Position numbers and translations under genes: made by a program
Source of the DNA: JBBIJR01 sp037445875
GTDB lineage: Bacteria > CLD3 > SB21
NCBI GenBank assembly: GCA_037445875.1
Contig: JBBIJR010000062.1
Location: 1 to 21,197, forward strand
Reading direction: 5' to 3'
DNA: 21,197 nt
Notes under the pieces: model-generated
The model's input: only the letters and a program-made list of their open reading frames with translations
Told to the model about the DNA's origin: nothing
The model's database searches: none
Part shown: positions 1-7,787 of the stretch, piece by piece
Layout: each line of letters begins with the position of its first letter
Numbering within the stretch: position 1 is the stretch's first letter

Positions 1-1974
1 CGCGTACAGAAGATAATAGATCCGGGTCGTCTGCGCCAATCCGTTGACCTGGTGAAAATCGTCGTTTGTGTATGTCGCGAACGAGTCGTAGGCCGCAGGG
101 TTGTCCGGGATGATGATCATGTGATTGACGGACGGGTCGCCCGCGTTGAACACACGTTTGACGAACGCCGTGTATCCGGCGGCCTGCAACACGACACCGT
201 CCGCGCTGCCGCTTCCGTCCGCCCCCAGATCGCCCGAAATGGTGAAGTAGTCCACCGAGTCCAGATCGGCGGCCAACACCCAGAGGCCGGTATACTTTCG
301 CGTGAAATAGGCGCCGGCCGTACCGAATACGGAACTGGGCACGACTACGCCGTCCGAATAGAGGACCGGTCCGCCAAGGTTGGTACTAATGTAGTTCCCG
401 CCATCATACATGTCGTCGCCGCCGTCATCAATATTGTCCCCTGCGATGCCTTCACTGAAATCATACCGGCCTGGAATGACGGACGTAATATCACCGTATC
501 CGTTTTCCAGATTGGTGAGGATGGTGTTCAGGTCACCTCCGGCCATCATGGAGATGCCCTTCGGCGGGACCGGCTTACTGGCGTAGAACTCGTTCGACAT
601 CGCACCCATCGGGGCAACAAGTGTCTGCGTCTTTTCGGTGACCCGGTCCGAATGAAAAACGGGACTGGCGCTCACCACGCAGGGCCCACCCAAAAGGGTT
701 TTCAAGCCCCAGTTCAGTGCGCCCACGCCCGTGTTCTGGATCGTGATGGTCTGCTGCGCGGAATCGCCGGGCTGCAGCGAGACGTTGATGCTCAACGGGC
801 TGACGTCGATGTCGGGAGGCAGCACCGTCAAATCGAACGGAACAACTATAAGCGTGTCCGACGGATCCGGATCGTTGCTCTGAATGCGGATTTCTGCGGA
901 GTAGAAGCCGCTCGGTACCGCCCGTCCGTCGGCGACGAGGTCCACTACCGTGCTATCGCCGGGCGAGATTTCGCCGGAAAGTTGACCGGCGCGCAGCCAC
1001 GTTATGCCAAGCGAATTTCGCACGACCGTCTTCAGTATGTCGAAGTCAGCGGGATCATACCAGTACGGATCCCAGGCACTGTTGATGAAGTAGGTGAACG
1101 TGCCCGCGCCAATGGTCTTTTGCACCAGGGCCGGATAGCCGTCACCATTCGTCACCACCGTAGCCATCGACGGATCGTTCAGGCGAATCATGTAGTAACT
1201 GGCATTCCAGTTGTTGAACGTATACGTGGCCGGCAAGTCCTTGGCCAGTGGATGCAGCGCGTCCGTTACCGTCAGGTGAGGCGGTGCGCTCGTTGTCCAT
1301 CCGGTTGCGCCCGTATGCGATATGATGTAGGACTGCATCCCGGTATAGAAGGGTCCGTAGTTCGTCCCTCCAACAAGTAACACGTTCTTTCCGGATGCGA
1401 TCGCGTTTGCCATGGCCTGAATATCGGCGTCCTCCGGATAACCACCGTCCATTCCAATGATGATCTGCGAATAACCGGTCAGGTCCACGGTAGCCCAGGC
1501 GTCGGCCGAAACATAATCGTAGGTCTCACCGAGTTGGTCCAAGGCCTTGAACAACGATGAGTCCAGCGGAACCCCAACGGCCCCGATCACGAGTATGCTG
1601 TTAGAACCCGTCAGACGATCGGCTCCGACCTTCAAGGCAGAAGTCGATCCGTGAGAAGAGGCCGATCCTGTCGTCGGATACTGCATTCGTAAGGCCGAGC
1701 CGCTCTTCTGATCCAAAAACCGCATTGACGAACCGGAAACCAACCGGTCCGACGTAGCGGACGCAGTCACACTGGCAATCTCGAGAAACCAGTTAAGCAA
1801 ACCGGCCCCGCCGGTGTTCCGAATGACCAGCTGCTGGACGGACGTATCGCCTTCGCCGATGGTCACGTTGAAGCTGGTCGGCGACACCTGGATCTGCTGC
1901 GCCACGGCGGATGAACCGTATGCGCTCACCCAGAGCACCGCCGCAAACAAGACGAAGTAACATTTGTTACGCAT
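1..1974 (-). CDS. Secreted multidomain Ig-like protein, N-terminal part (runs off left edge)
   Basis: The reverse strand is open without a stop from the ATG at 1974 to base 1, giving 658 residues; the C-terminus lies outside the window. The start follows AGGAGA at good spacing. Residues 1-26 form a Sec signal peptide (Lys/Arg near the start, hydrophobic core, AVA-QQ cleavage site). An Ig-like (ASH/BACON-type) segment beginning IQVSPTSFNV at about residue 28 contains the LNW motif; its apparent second half (ITWLRAG ... GFYSAEIRIQSNDP) comes only near residue 325. Between them lies a Rossmann-like segment (ILVIGAVGVP, then IIIGMDGG, then NVLLVGG) that resembles ThuA/GATase-like domains. A second copy (IDVSPLSINV ... 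GALNWGL) begins near residue 390 and is again followed by another domain rich in Gly and Asp. No catalytic triad is evident. It lies 43 bp downstream of a TPR lipoprotein gene and is probably cotranscribed with it. Likely an exported surface protein; function unknown. Confidence 0.8.
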   Translation of the reverse strand, partial: MRNKCYFVLFAAVLWVSAYGSSAVAQQIQVSPTSFNVTIGEGDTSVQQLVIRNTGGAGLLNWFLEIASVTASATSDRLVSGSSMRFLDQKSGSALRMQYPTTGSASSHGSTSALKVGADRLTGSNSILVIGAVGVPLDSSLFKALDQLGETYDYVSADAWATVDLTGYSQIIIGMDGGYPEDADIQAMANAIASGKNVLLVGGTNYGPFYTGMQSYIISHTGATGWTTSAPPHLTVTDALHPLAKDLPATYTFNNWNASYYMIRLNDPSMATVVTNGDGYPALVQKTIGAGTFTYFINSAWDPYWYDPADFDILKTVVRNSLGITWLRAGQLSGEISPGDSTVVDLVADGRAVPSGFYSAEIRIQSNDPDPSDTLIVVPFDLTVLPPDIDVSPLSINVSLQPGDSAQQTITIQNTGVGALNWGLKTLLGGPCVVSASPVFHSDRVTEKTQTLVAPMGAMSNEFYASKPVPPKGISMMAGGDLNTILTNLENGYGDITSVIPGRYDFSEGIAGDNIDDGGDDMYDGGNYISTNLGGPVLYSDGVVVPSSVFGTAGAYFTRKYTGLWVLAADLDSVDYFTISGDLGADGSGSADGVVLQAAGYTAFVKRVFNAGDPSVNHMIIIPDNPAAYDSFATYTNDDFHQVNGLAQTTRIYYLLYA

Positions 1975-2017
1975 GATAATTTTCTCCTAAGTTTTCTTCG
2001 TTGGTGCTGCTGAGTTC

Positions 2018-2917
2018 CTAGACCGAGCCTCGCAGACTCTCGATCAAGTCCGCCATGTCCGTGATGTACGTGGGACTGGCCGAATCGAGTCCATTGCCGG
2101 GAGCCAGGACATCGAGAACCGCTTCCGCCGATGCGTAATCCCCCAGCAGGAAATACGCCCGTGCCTTAATCCACAGGAGATCGGTATGCGTGATGGTATT
2201 GTCATGCGAAAACGTGTACGGACTGCCTACCGCATCCGCATCGGCGATGGCCGTGGTGTGGTTACCCAGATTGAGGTTGGCGAAGGCCATACCCGCCCGG
2301 GCATCGGCCCCAACACCCAGCGTCTGTGCGGTGGTGAGGCTGGCGAGCGCCGCCGAAAGCGATGCGGACGAGGTATCTTTCAACTCACTCCATCCACGTC
2401 CGAGAAATGCGTCGCCGTAAGACGGATCGAGCGAGGTGGCCGAGGTGAAGCTGGCAAGGGCACCGGCAAAGTTGTCCGCCTCGAACTGGCCCCATCCGGT
2501 CTGGACCTGCTCATAAGAGAGGGTTGTCAGTTGGATCGGCACAGGAATTTCGTCCGCTGCCGCGCTCGAAAGGATGATAACTGTGTCGCGAACGAGAGCA
2601 CTGCGACCCAGACGGAAGGTTACGGTAATGTCCACCACATCGCCTCCACCCACCAGTACGGGGAAGCCTCCGGTGACCGCGAACGAAATGTTCGAGTCGT
2701 TGGTGACCTGGGGTGCATACACCGTCAGGCCCTGGCCTCCCGAGTTGGTCACCGTGATGGTCGTATCAAAGGGCACTCCCACCAAGAGCCCACCGATCTG
2801 CAGTTCAAACGTACTCAGATCGATATCTTCGGGGTCTTCGCCGCCCCCGCATCCGCTGGCGACAACAAAGAACAGGGCTGCAAGACAAACACCCAGCCAT
2901 TTCGTAACGCTTGCCAT
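2018..2917 (-). CDS. Lipoprotein with Ig-like (ASH/HYDIN-type) domain and TPR repeats
   Basis: This 299-residue protein has a type II signal peptide with lipobox ASGC (Cys23), followed by a Gly- and acid-rich linker. Asp at 27-28 lies a few residues after the Cys. Residues about 35-135 form a beta-rich domain (TITVTNSGGQGL, VDITVTF) like the ASH/HYDIN family. Residues about 140-299 are helical TPR-like repeats (GWGQFEADNFAGALASF, GRGWSEL, ARAYFLLGDYASAEAVL). The ATG is preceded by GGGAGG. A Bacteroidetes-like promoter lies about 150 bp upstream. It is the first gene of a probable two-gene unit with the secreted Ig-like protein at 1-1974, which also begins with an Ig-like domain. It may act as a scaffold or assembly factor at the outer membrane; that role is inference. 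Confidence 0.82.
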   Translation of the reverse strand: MASVTKWLGVCLAALFFVVASGCGGGEDPEDIDLSTFELQIGGLLVGVPFDTTITVTNSGGQGLTVYAPQVTNDSNISFAVTGGFPVLVGGGDVVDITVTFRLGRSALVRDTVIILSSAAADEIPVPIQLTTLSYEQVQTGWGQFEADNFAGALASFTSATSLDPSYGDAFLGRGWSELKDTSSASLSAALASLTTAQTLGVGADARAGMAFANLNLGNHTTAIADADAVGSPYTFSHDNTITHTDLLWIKARAYFLLGDYASAEAVLDVLAPGNGLDSASPTYITDMADLIESLRGSV

Positions 2918-3068
2918 GTGTGGCCTCCCAGAAATTGATGATTAAAGAGTCAATGAGAAAAGTTCATCAGAGAAGTGAGAACATCAGGAAATGAGTGCGG
3001 CGTGACCCGGAACCAGTCAGAAGACGATGGTGTCCTTCATTTGATTTCCTGCGCATCTTGGATGTGGA

Positions 3069-3099
3069 CAAACTTACTAATAAGGTGCCGCGAGGTCAA
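3069..3099 (-). promoter_or_regulatory. Putative promoter, TTGACC-17 bp-TAAGTTTG
   Basis: On the reverse strand TTGACC (3094-3099) and TAAGTTTG (3069-3076) are separated by 17 bp. The downstream box fits the Bacteroidetes TAnnTTTG consensus exactly and the upstream box carries TTG. It would start a transcript near 3063, leaving a leader of about 145 nt before the lipoprotein gene at 2917. It lies just after the dehydrogenase stop at 3113. Chosen by eye. Confidence 0.4.
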
Positions 3100-3112
3100 G
3101 TTGTTTCTCTGG

Positions 3113-4486
3113 TCAGTGTACGTAAATCGTCTTGAGGTTGACGAATTCGAGCATTCCGTATGCGGACAGCTCTCGGCCGTATCCCGATTCTTTCACCCCG
3201 CCGAACGGCAGCCTCGGATCGGACTTCACGAAGGCGTTGACAAAGCAGGAACCGGCTTCGAGTCTTTCGAGCGCCATGCGTTCCGCTCTAGACACGTCCC
3301 TCGAGAAGACTGCGGCGCCGAGTCCGTAGGAGGTGGCATTGGCCAATGTCAGAGCTTCTTCGTCGTCGTCCGCAGGCACGATGGCAGCCACCGGTCCGAA
3401 GGTCTCTTCATCGAAAGCGGGCTGCCCGGGCTGCACGTCCGTCAGTACCGTAGGCGGATAGAAGGCCCCAGGTCCCGCAGGAACCTGGCCTCCCAGCAGA
3501 CGCAGCGCACCCCCGGCGACGCTGCGTTCCACCTGCCGGTGCAGGGTATCGCGCAGGTCCTTACGTGCGAGCGGTCCGATTCCAAACGTCCCCTTCAGCG
3601 GCGGACCAAAGGATGTGCGGCTCATTTCGCGTACGACCGCGGCCTCAAAGGCCTCGCGATTTGTCTTGGTGACGATGAACCGCTTGGCCGCAATACAACT
3701 CTGTCCGCTGTTGATCAGCCTCGAAGCCACGCACGTTGAGGCCGCCCTTTCGACGTCCGCATCGTCCAGGATGACGTATGCATCGCTGCCTCCCAATTCC
3801 ATGACCGTCTTTTTCAAGAACTGCCCGGCCCGCGCGGCGACCGAACGACCGGCTCTCGTACTTCCAGTGAGCGTCACGCCCCGAATGAGCGGAAGTCCGA
3901 TGAGTTCCTCGACCCCTTCGTTGGTCAGAAAGAGATGCGTGAACAGGTCCGGGGGAAAACCGGCACCGCGGACCAAAGCGGTTGTGGCCTGTGCGCATCC
4001 GCCTACGGTGGGGGCCGGCTTGAACAGGACCGCATTGCCCGCCATGAGGGAAGGCGCGAGGCAACGCACAATCTGCCAGAAAGGAAAATTCCAGGGCATG
4101 ATGGCGAGAATCACCCCCAGCGGTTCAGCCTCCACGTAACTGCGCGTCGCGTCCGTCGGGACTTCCTGACGCCGGAGGAATTCCGGTCCTCGATCGGCAT
4201 AGTAGTCGCACGCCCAGGCACACTTGTCTATCTCCGCTTCGCCCTGCGGAAGCGGCTTGCCCATCTCCTTTGCCATCAGGACGGCCAGATCGCTGCGTCG
4301 TTCGCGCAAGCTCTGTGCCAGGCGTCGCAGCGCTTCACTGCGGACGGCCGGCTCGGTCCGCCGCCAGAGTCTGGAGGCCCGATCGGCGCGTTCGACGGCA
4401 CGCAGCGCCTCGGCAGAACTCATCAGGGAAAACGTATTCAAGATCTCATCCGTGGAAGGATCGATGGAACGGTATTCGACGTTCAT
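3113..4486 (-). CDS. gabD: NAD(P)-dependent succinate-semialdehyde dehydrogenase-type aldehyde dehydrogenase
   Basis: The 457-residue protein covers the whole aldehyde dehydrogenase fold and matches the compact GabD1/SSADH type in length. Visible motifs are PWNFP (131-135), the nucleotide-binding Lys in LFKPAP (Lys156), GST (208-210), the general base in MELGG (Glu230), the catalytic Cys in SGQSC (Cys264), EETFGP (360-365) and PFGG (427-430). It would oxidise succinate semialdehyde or a related short aldehyde to the acid in the cytoplasm; the exact substrate is not readable. A longer frame reaches 4639, but that would overlap the upstream gene by about 150 bp. The ATG at 4486, 5 bp after the upstream stop, gives the standard N-terminus (MNVEYRSIDPSTDEIL). 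The Shine-Dalgarno is weak, so translation is probably coupled. It is the last gene of a three-gene operon. The symbol is by family only. Confidence 0.88.
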   Translation of the reverse strand: MNVEYRSIDPSTDEILNTFSLMSSAEALRAVERADRASRLWRRTEPAVRSEALRRLAQSLRERRSDLAVLMAKEMGKPLPQGEAEIDKCAWACDYYADRGPEFLRRQEVPTDATRSYVEAEPLGVILAIMPWNFPFWQIVRCLAPSLMAGNAVLFKPAPTVGGCAQATTALVRGAGFPPDLFTHLFLTNEGVEELIGLPLIRGVTLTGSTRAGRSVAARAGQFLKKTVMELGGSDAYVILDDADVERAASTCVASRLINSGQSCIAAKRFIVTKTNREAFEAAVVREMSRTSFGPPLKGTFGIGPLARKDLRDTLHRQVERSVAGGALRLLGGQVPAGPGAFYPPTVLTDVQPGQPAFDEETFGPVAAIVPADDDEEALTLANATSYGLGAAVFSRDVSRAERMALERLEAGSCFVNAFVKSDPRLPFGGVKESGYGRELSAYGMLEFVNLKTIYVH

Positions 4487-4491
4487 GAACG

Positions 4492-6156
4492 TTATTCCGG
4501 ATAGGTAAACAGGAAATACAGCAGCAGAACGTAGACGCCGGTCATGGCTGCGGCGTCCAGATTGGTGATGTTCTTTTCCTGTTCGATATGCTGGTGAAGC
4601 GTGTAGAACAAGGGGAACAATAACAGCAACAGAAGGCACGTGGCCACGTTGATGGGAATCGCGTAGTGGGCCTGTCCGGTGATCAATCCGGACAACCCGA
4701 TGACGAGCAGTCCGAACGGCAAGAGAAGGAACATCACCTGCGTCAGCCCGCCGAACACGTTACTCAGGGCAATGCCGAGTTCGCCTCGTTGGTGGGACTT
4801 GTATACGATGATGTATTCGCTGATGCCCGCAAAAAACGCAAGTGCGGCCGACGTCGGAATGATGGGCAGGTGCATGTCCTTGAGCAGCGTTTCCGCGAAC
4901 CCGCCGATCGCTTCCCCACCGGCATAGGCTCCCAGCGTGCCCAAGGCGAACATGATCGCAATCCCTCGGATGCTCGTGTCGTGCCCCAGGCGTCCGGGAT
5001 CCGGCGGGAGCGATTCAAGATTGTCCTGGCCCTCCGCGTAGTATCTCACCAGTGTCACGAGATAGTAAGCATAGATCATCATCAGGACGAGTGCGATGAC
5101 CAGCAGGTCCACGCCCACCAGGTGGGTCCGGACGTGTTCGACCCGCATCACGAGCATGACGGCGCCCACGATCAGCGTGATCGCGGCGCCGGGTATGAGA
5201 ATCTCACCGCCCGCATTGGTCAGCGACCGGGGCATGGCGTAGCAACCCGTCCGGTCCTTTGGAAGGAAGAAGGAATAGACGGAGAATGCCAGCGCGTTGT
5301 TGAAAATGGTCACGACGGCGGTGACAAAGGCGGCGAGCGGCTCCACGAGTACGAGAAAACCGATGACCACGAATTCCGGCAGGGTACTGAGCAGCGAACC
5401 GATCGTACCGGAGATAAATCCGTCCCACCGCAGACGGGCGCCCAGCCGTTCGACGCCCGTTACGTAGCTCTCGCACGCCCCCTGCAGGATCAATAAGCCG
5501 GTGAGGAACTGCCCGAAAGCGATCGGCAGATGATACCGCTCCTCATCCACGATTCCGAGGAATTGATTGGCCAGGTGGAGGAACCAGAAGGCCAGTCCGA
5601 TACCCATCAACCACTGCCACGTCCTCAGCCCGCGGTACTGTGCTTCGAGCGAACGCAGGGCCGTGGCTACCCAGACGTTGGGGTGTGGCAGTGTGAGCCG
5701 GGTTCCCTCCAGCCGGTGTTCGACGAGCTCATGCAACGTCTTGCGGAGTTCGGGAGACGCCTCGATGATGCGGTCGAAGGCTTCTTTGTCGATGCGCCAC
5801 ACCTCGAGGTCCGTTTCGGCCGTCACGTCCGCGCTGCGCGGGGCTCCCGTGAAGAGGGCCATTTCACCGACGACGCTGCCGCTCTCCACGCGCAGGACTT
5901 CAGGAGTGCCGTCGCGCCGCACTGCCGCCGTGCCCTTTTCCAGGAAGTACATCGTACGGCCGGTTTCGCCCTGCCGCATGAGGCACGTGCCGGCCGGGAA
6001 GGCTTCGTAGTGCACTCCCCCCACCAGCCGGTGCATCTCTTCCGGAGGCAGAGCGCGAAGCAGTTCGATGCCGCTCAAGCGCCGCAGGATCTCATCCGGA
6101 GACAGCCGCAGGTCGGTCTTCTTCAAATCGGACGCCACAGACTCAGATCGCCCCAT
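4492..6156 (-). CDS. Cyclic-nucleotide-binding domain fused to a CaCA-type cation exchanger-like membrane protein
   Basis: The 554-residue protein has two parts. Residues about 30-150 form a CNB (CAP_ED) domain whose phosphate-binding cassette, GEMALFTGAPRSADV (97-111), keeps the Glu98 and Arg107 expected for cyclic nucleotide binding. Residues about 180-550 hold some ten hydrophobic segments. Two internal motifs recall the alpha repeats of Ca2+/cation antiporters: GTIGSLLSTLPEFVV followed by IFNNAL (250-290), and FFAGISEY then RGELGIALSNVFGG (441-470). It is inferred to be an inner-membrane ion exchanger gated by a nucleotide or another ligand; the ion is unknown. The frame is open to 6201, but the ATG at 6156 limits overlap with the upstream gene to 14 bp. 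A GTG eight codons further on is also possible. It is the middle gene of the operon. Confidence 0.75.
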   Translation of the reverse strand: MGRSESVASDLKKTDLRLSPDEILRRLSGIELLRALPPEEMHRLVGGVHYEAFPAGTCLMRQGETGRTMYFLEKGTAAVRRDGTPEVLRVESGSVVGEMALFTGAPRSADVTAETDLEVWRIDKEAFDRIIEASPELRKTLHELVEHRLEGTRLTLPHPNVWVATALRSLEAQYRGLRTWQWLMGIGLAFWFLHLANQFLGIVDEERYHLPIAFGQFLTGLLILQGACESYVTGVERLGARLRWDGFISGTIGSLLSTLPEFVVIGFLVLVEPLAAFVTAVVTIFNNALAFSVYSFFLPKDRTGCYAMPRSLTNAGGEILIPGAAITLIVGAVMLVMRVEHVRTHLVGVDLLVIALVLMMIYAYYLVTLVRYYAEGQDNLESLPPDPGRLGHDTSIRGIAIMFALGTLGAYAGGEAIGGFAETLLKDMHLPIIPTSAALAFFAGISEYIIVYKSHQRGELGIALSNVFGGLTQVMFLLLPFGLLVIGLSGLITGQAHYAIPINVATCLLLLLLFPLFYTLHQHIEQEKNITNLDAAAMTGVYVLLLYFLFTYPE

Positions 6157-6658
6157 CGAGCAGCCATTGGTAGGTGTACAGACGTATGCCCCGAAGAACA
6201 CGATTCATGTCCTGGAGATGTTCGTCCTCCCGGGGCATCAGATGGTAACGGTTGCCGGCGAGAATGACGGCATCGAAATCCGCTTTGAGATCCGCCAGAA
6301 CCGACCGGGCGGCCTCTGAGTTGTTCTCGATCCAGGACCGCAGCAGTTCCAGTTCTGAGATGCTGTTCGCAATGGATGAGATCGGTTTGCGGGGAGCAAG
6401 AAAGATCGGAACGAGAGGCGTTTCAAAAATCACCACGGACCAGCGATAGCCTTCGTGCGTTTTGTGGCCCACGCACAGATCGGGCACCAGAACGTCCAGG
6501 TGAGGGGACCACTTGATCAGCGTGTGGGCGTCGGCGTGGAAAGCCTGCTCGACGATCACCACATGCTGGCGGAGGAACGCCTCAACCTCAAAGACGTCGG
6601 GCTCCGTATCCAGCAGCAGGAGAAACGCCTGAGCAACGGATGCATCGACCAGAGCCAT
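6143..6658 (-). CDS. Small DUF4263 (Shedu C-terminal-like) domain protein, probably degenerate nuclease fold
   Basis: The 171-residue protein looks like a stand-alone DUF4263 domain. Family-like features are EVEAFLRQH (24-32), VPDL with Asp60, WSVVIFETP with Glu79 at the PD-(D/E)XK strand, the helix SISELELLRSWIENN (99-113), AVILAGNRYHL (130-140) and the closing LYTYQWLLDGA (160-170). The third catalytic position, normally Lys (or Glu in some relatives), is Thr80, so cleavage activity is doubtful. Shedu proteins are anti-phage nucleases, but this copy is short and sits with a membrane exchanger and a dehydrogenase, so a defence role is not shown. The start has GAGGT at good spacing. It is the first gene of the operon, with its own promoter. 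Family assignment is from memory of motifs and is moderate. Confidence 0.55.
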   Translation of the reverse strand: MALVDASVAQAFLLLLDTEPDVFEVEAFLRQHVVIVEQAFHADAHTLIKWSPHLDVLVPDLCVGHKTHEGYRWSVVIFETPLVPIFLAPRKPISSIANSISELELLRSWIENNSEAARSVLADLKADFDAVILAGNRYHLMPREDEHLQDMNRVLRGIRLYTYQWLLDGAI

Positions 6659-6696
6659 GGTACCTCGCTTGGGCAGCGACGGGCTTGCTAACCCTT

Positions 6697-6725
6697 AATG
6701 TAGCAATCTTTGCCGCACATATCAA
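6697..6725 (-). promoter_or_regulatory. Putative promoter, TTGATA-17 bp-TACATT
   Basis: On the reverse strand TTGATA (6720-6725) and TACATT (6697-6702) are separated by 17 bp. The upstream box overlaps the lpxC stop codon. It would start a transcript near 6690, about 30 nt before the DUF4263 gene, and so separate that operon from lpxC. Confidence 0.45.
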
Positions 6726-7627
6726 TTTGAAACTTGCTCAAGACGCCGCAGCAGTCTCAGGTTGTCTGAGTGGCCGGTGCCAAAGGCTTCGATGACGCCG
6801 CGAAGACGACAACCGTAAAGGGCCAGGTCCCCAATCAGGTCCAGAATCTTGTGACGCACCATTTCATCGTCGAACCGAGGCGGCTCTGCAGACAGAATCC
6901 TGTGATTCGGGCGTTCGTGGATGAACTTCCGGTCCGCCCGCAGACCGAAGTGGTCAAAGGCAGGTTCCAGCGGCTCGCCGGGCCCGGCCACGAGGAATCC
7001 CGAATCGCTCAAGGCACCGCCCATCAGACCGCTGCGTGCGAGGAAGTCCAGTTCGGCGCACGTGCAGAAGGTCCTGGCCGGCGCGATCCGGTGGGCGAAG
7101 TCCTCCGGAGACAGAATCACCGACAGGCTCTCTCTGACGAATCCGAGGTCGAGATGATACGTGAGCCGCAAAACGTTGTCCGGCCGGATCAGCATCCGCA
7201 TGTTTCCCTCGTCGTCGCGAATCTCGGCGTCTGCCAGTGCCCGTTCGATAACGGGCGCCCCCTGCTCGACCAGGCCCCCGTGGCGGAGGGCATCCACGAA
7301 AGGACGGGCGCTTCCATCCATAATAGGGAGTTCCTCCGCGTCGAGCTCGATCCGTGCATTGGTGAGACCGACGGCAAAGACAGCCGACAGGCAGTGTTCC
7401 ACTGTCCGGACGAGGGCCGTTCCGCACCGGAGGGTCGTGGCCCTCTGCGTGTCGAACACGTTTCTCCAGTCGGCCGGGACCTGATGGGGGGGGTCGCGAT
7501 CGAGGCGAACGAACACCAATCCGGTATTCTCCGGTGCAGGGCGAACGCACAACCGGACGGGAAAGCCCGTGTGAAGGCCGCGGCCGTACAGTGTGACCGG
7601 ACGGGCCAGTGTCCTTTGAGGTATCAT
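6722..7627 (-). CDS. lpxC: UDP-3-O-acyl-N-acetylglucosamine deacetylase
   Basis: LpxC catalyses the committed step of lipid A synthesis, a Zn-dependent deacetylation in the cytoplasm. The 301 residues match the stand-alone enzyme in length. Zn ligands are His78 (TVEHCLSA), His259 and Asp263 (VRHKILDLIGDL); Glu77 and Asp267 are the adjacent catalytic positions and His286 (GTGHSDN) the second catalytic His. The MDGSARPF motif is at 103-110. There is no FabZ fusion, unlike in many Bacteroidetes. No Shine-Dalgarno precedes the ATG, and a TAGATT box ends 6 nt before it, so a leaderless mRNA is possible. The neighbours are not lipid A genes. Confidence 0.95.
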   Translation of the reverse strand: MIPQRTLARPVTLYGRGLHTGFPVRLCVRPAPENTGLVFVRLDRDPPHQVPADWRNVFDTQRATTLRCGTALVRTVEHCLSAVFAVGLTNARIELDAEELPIMDGSARPFVDALRHGGLVEQGAPVIERALADAEIRDDEGNMRMLIRPDNVLRLTYHLDLGFVRESLSVILSPEDFAHRIAPARTFCTCAELDFLARSGLMGGALSDSGFLVAGPGEPLEPAFDHFGLRADRKFIHERPNHRILSAEPPRFDDEMVRHKILDLIGDLALYGCRLRGVIEAFGTGHSDNLRLLRRLEQVSN

Positions 7628-7633
7628 GACGAT

Positions 7634-7639
7634 AATCTA
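7634..7639 (-). promoter_or_regulatory. Possible -10 box for a leaderless lpxC transcript
   Basis: TAGATT on the reverse strand is followed by six bases and then the lpxC ATG, which would place the transcription start at the A of the start codon. This fits the absence of a Shine-Dalgarno there. No TTG -35 element is present at the usual distance, so support is weak. Confidence 0.2.
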
Positions 7640-7704
7640 CGAACAATGCGAGAAAAAACCATGGGGCAGCTTGCGAAAGCGCCCGGCCGTACCTTACATT
7701 ATTC

Positions 7705-7734
7705 TTGTCCGATGATGGTAGTCCCCGGTATAAT
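7705..7734 (+). promoter_or_regulatory. Putative promoter, TTGTCC-18 bp-TATAAT
   Basis: TTGTCC (7705-7710) and a perfect TATAAT (7729-7734) lie 18 bp apart in the divergent spacer between lpxC and the small membrane protein gene. The transcript would start near 7741 and give a leader of about 47 nt. Confidence 0.45.
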
Positions 7735-7787
7735 TCGGTAGTCAGCATCAACGGCCTGTTCCGGCCACTACGGTAGAAGGGTATCGT

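Noticed and set aside
52..1380. 442-codon open frame on the plus strand
   Set aside because: It lies antisense to the secreted Ig-like gene, which has a signal peptide, a Shine-Dalgarno and recognisable motifs; the plus-strand product is Arg/His-rich with no family likeness.
4487..4639. Longer N-terminus for the aldehyde dehydrogenase
   Set aside because: It would overlap the exchanger gene by about 150 bp, and the family N-terminus starts at 4486.
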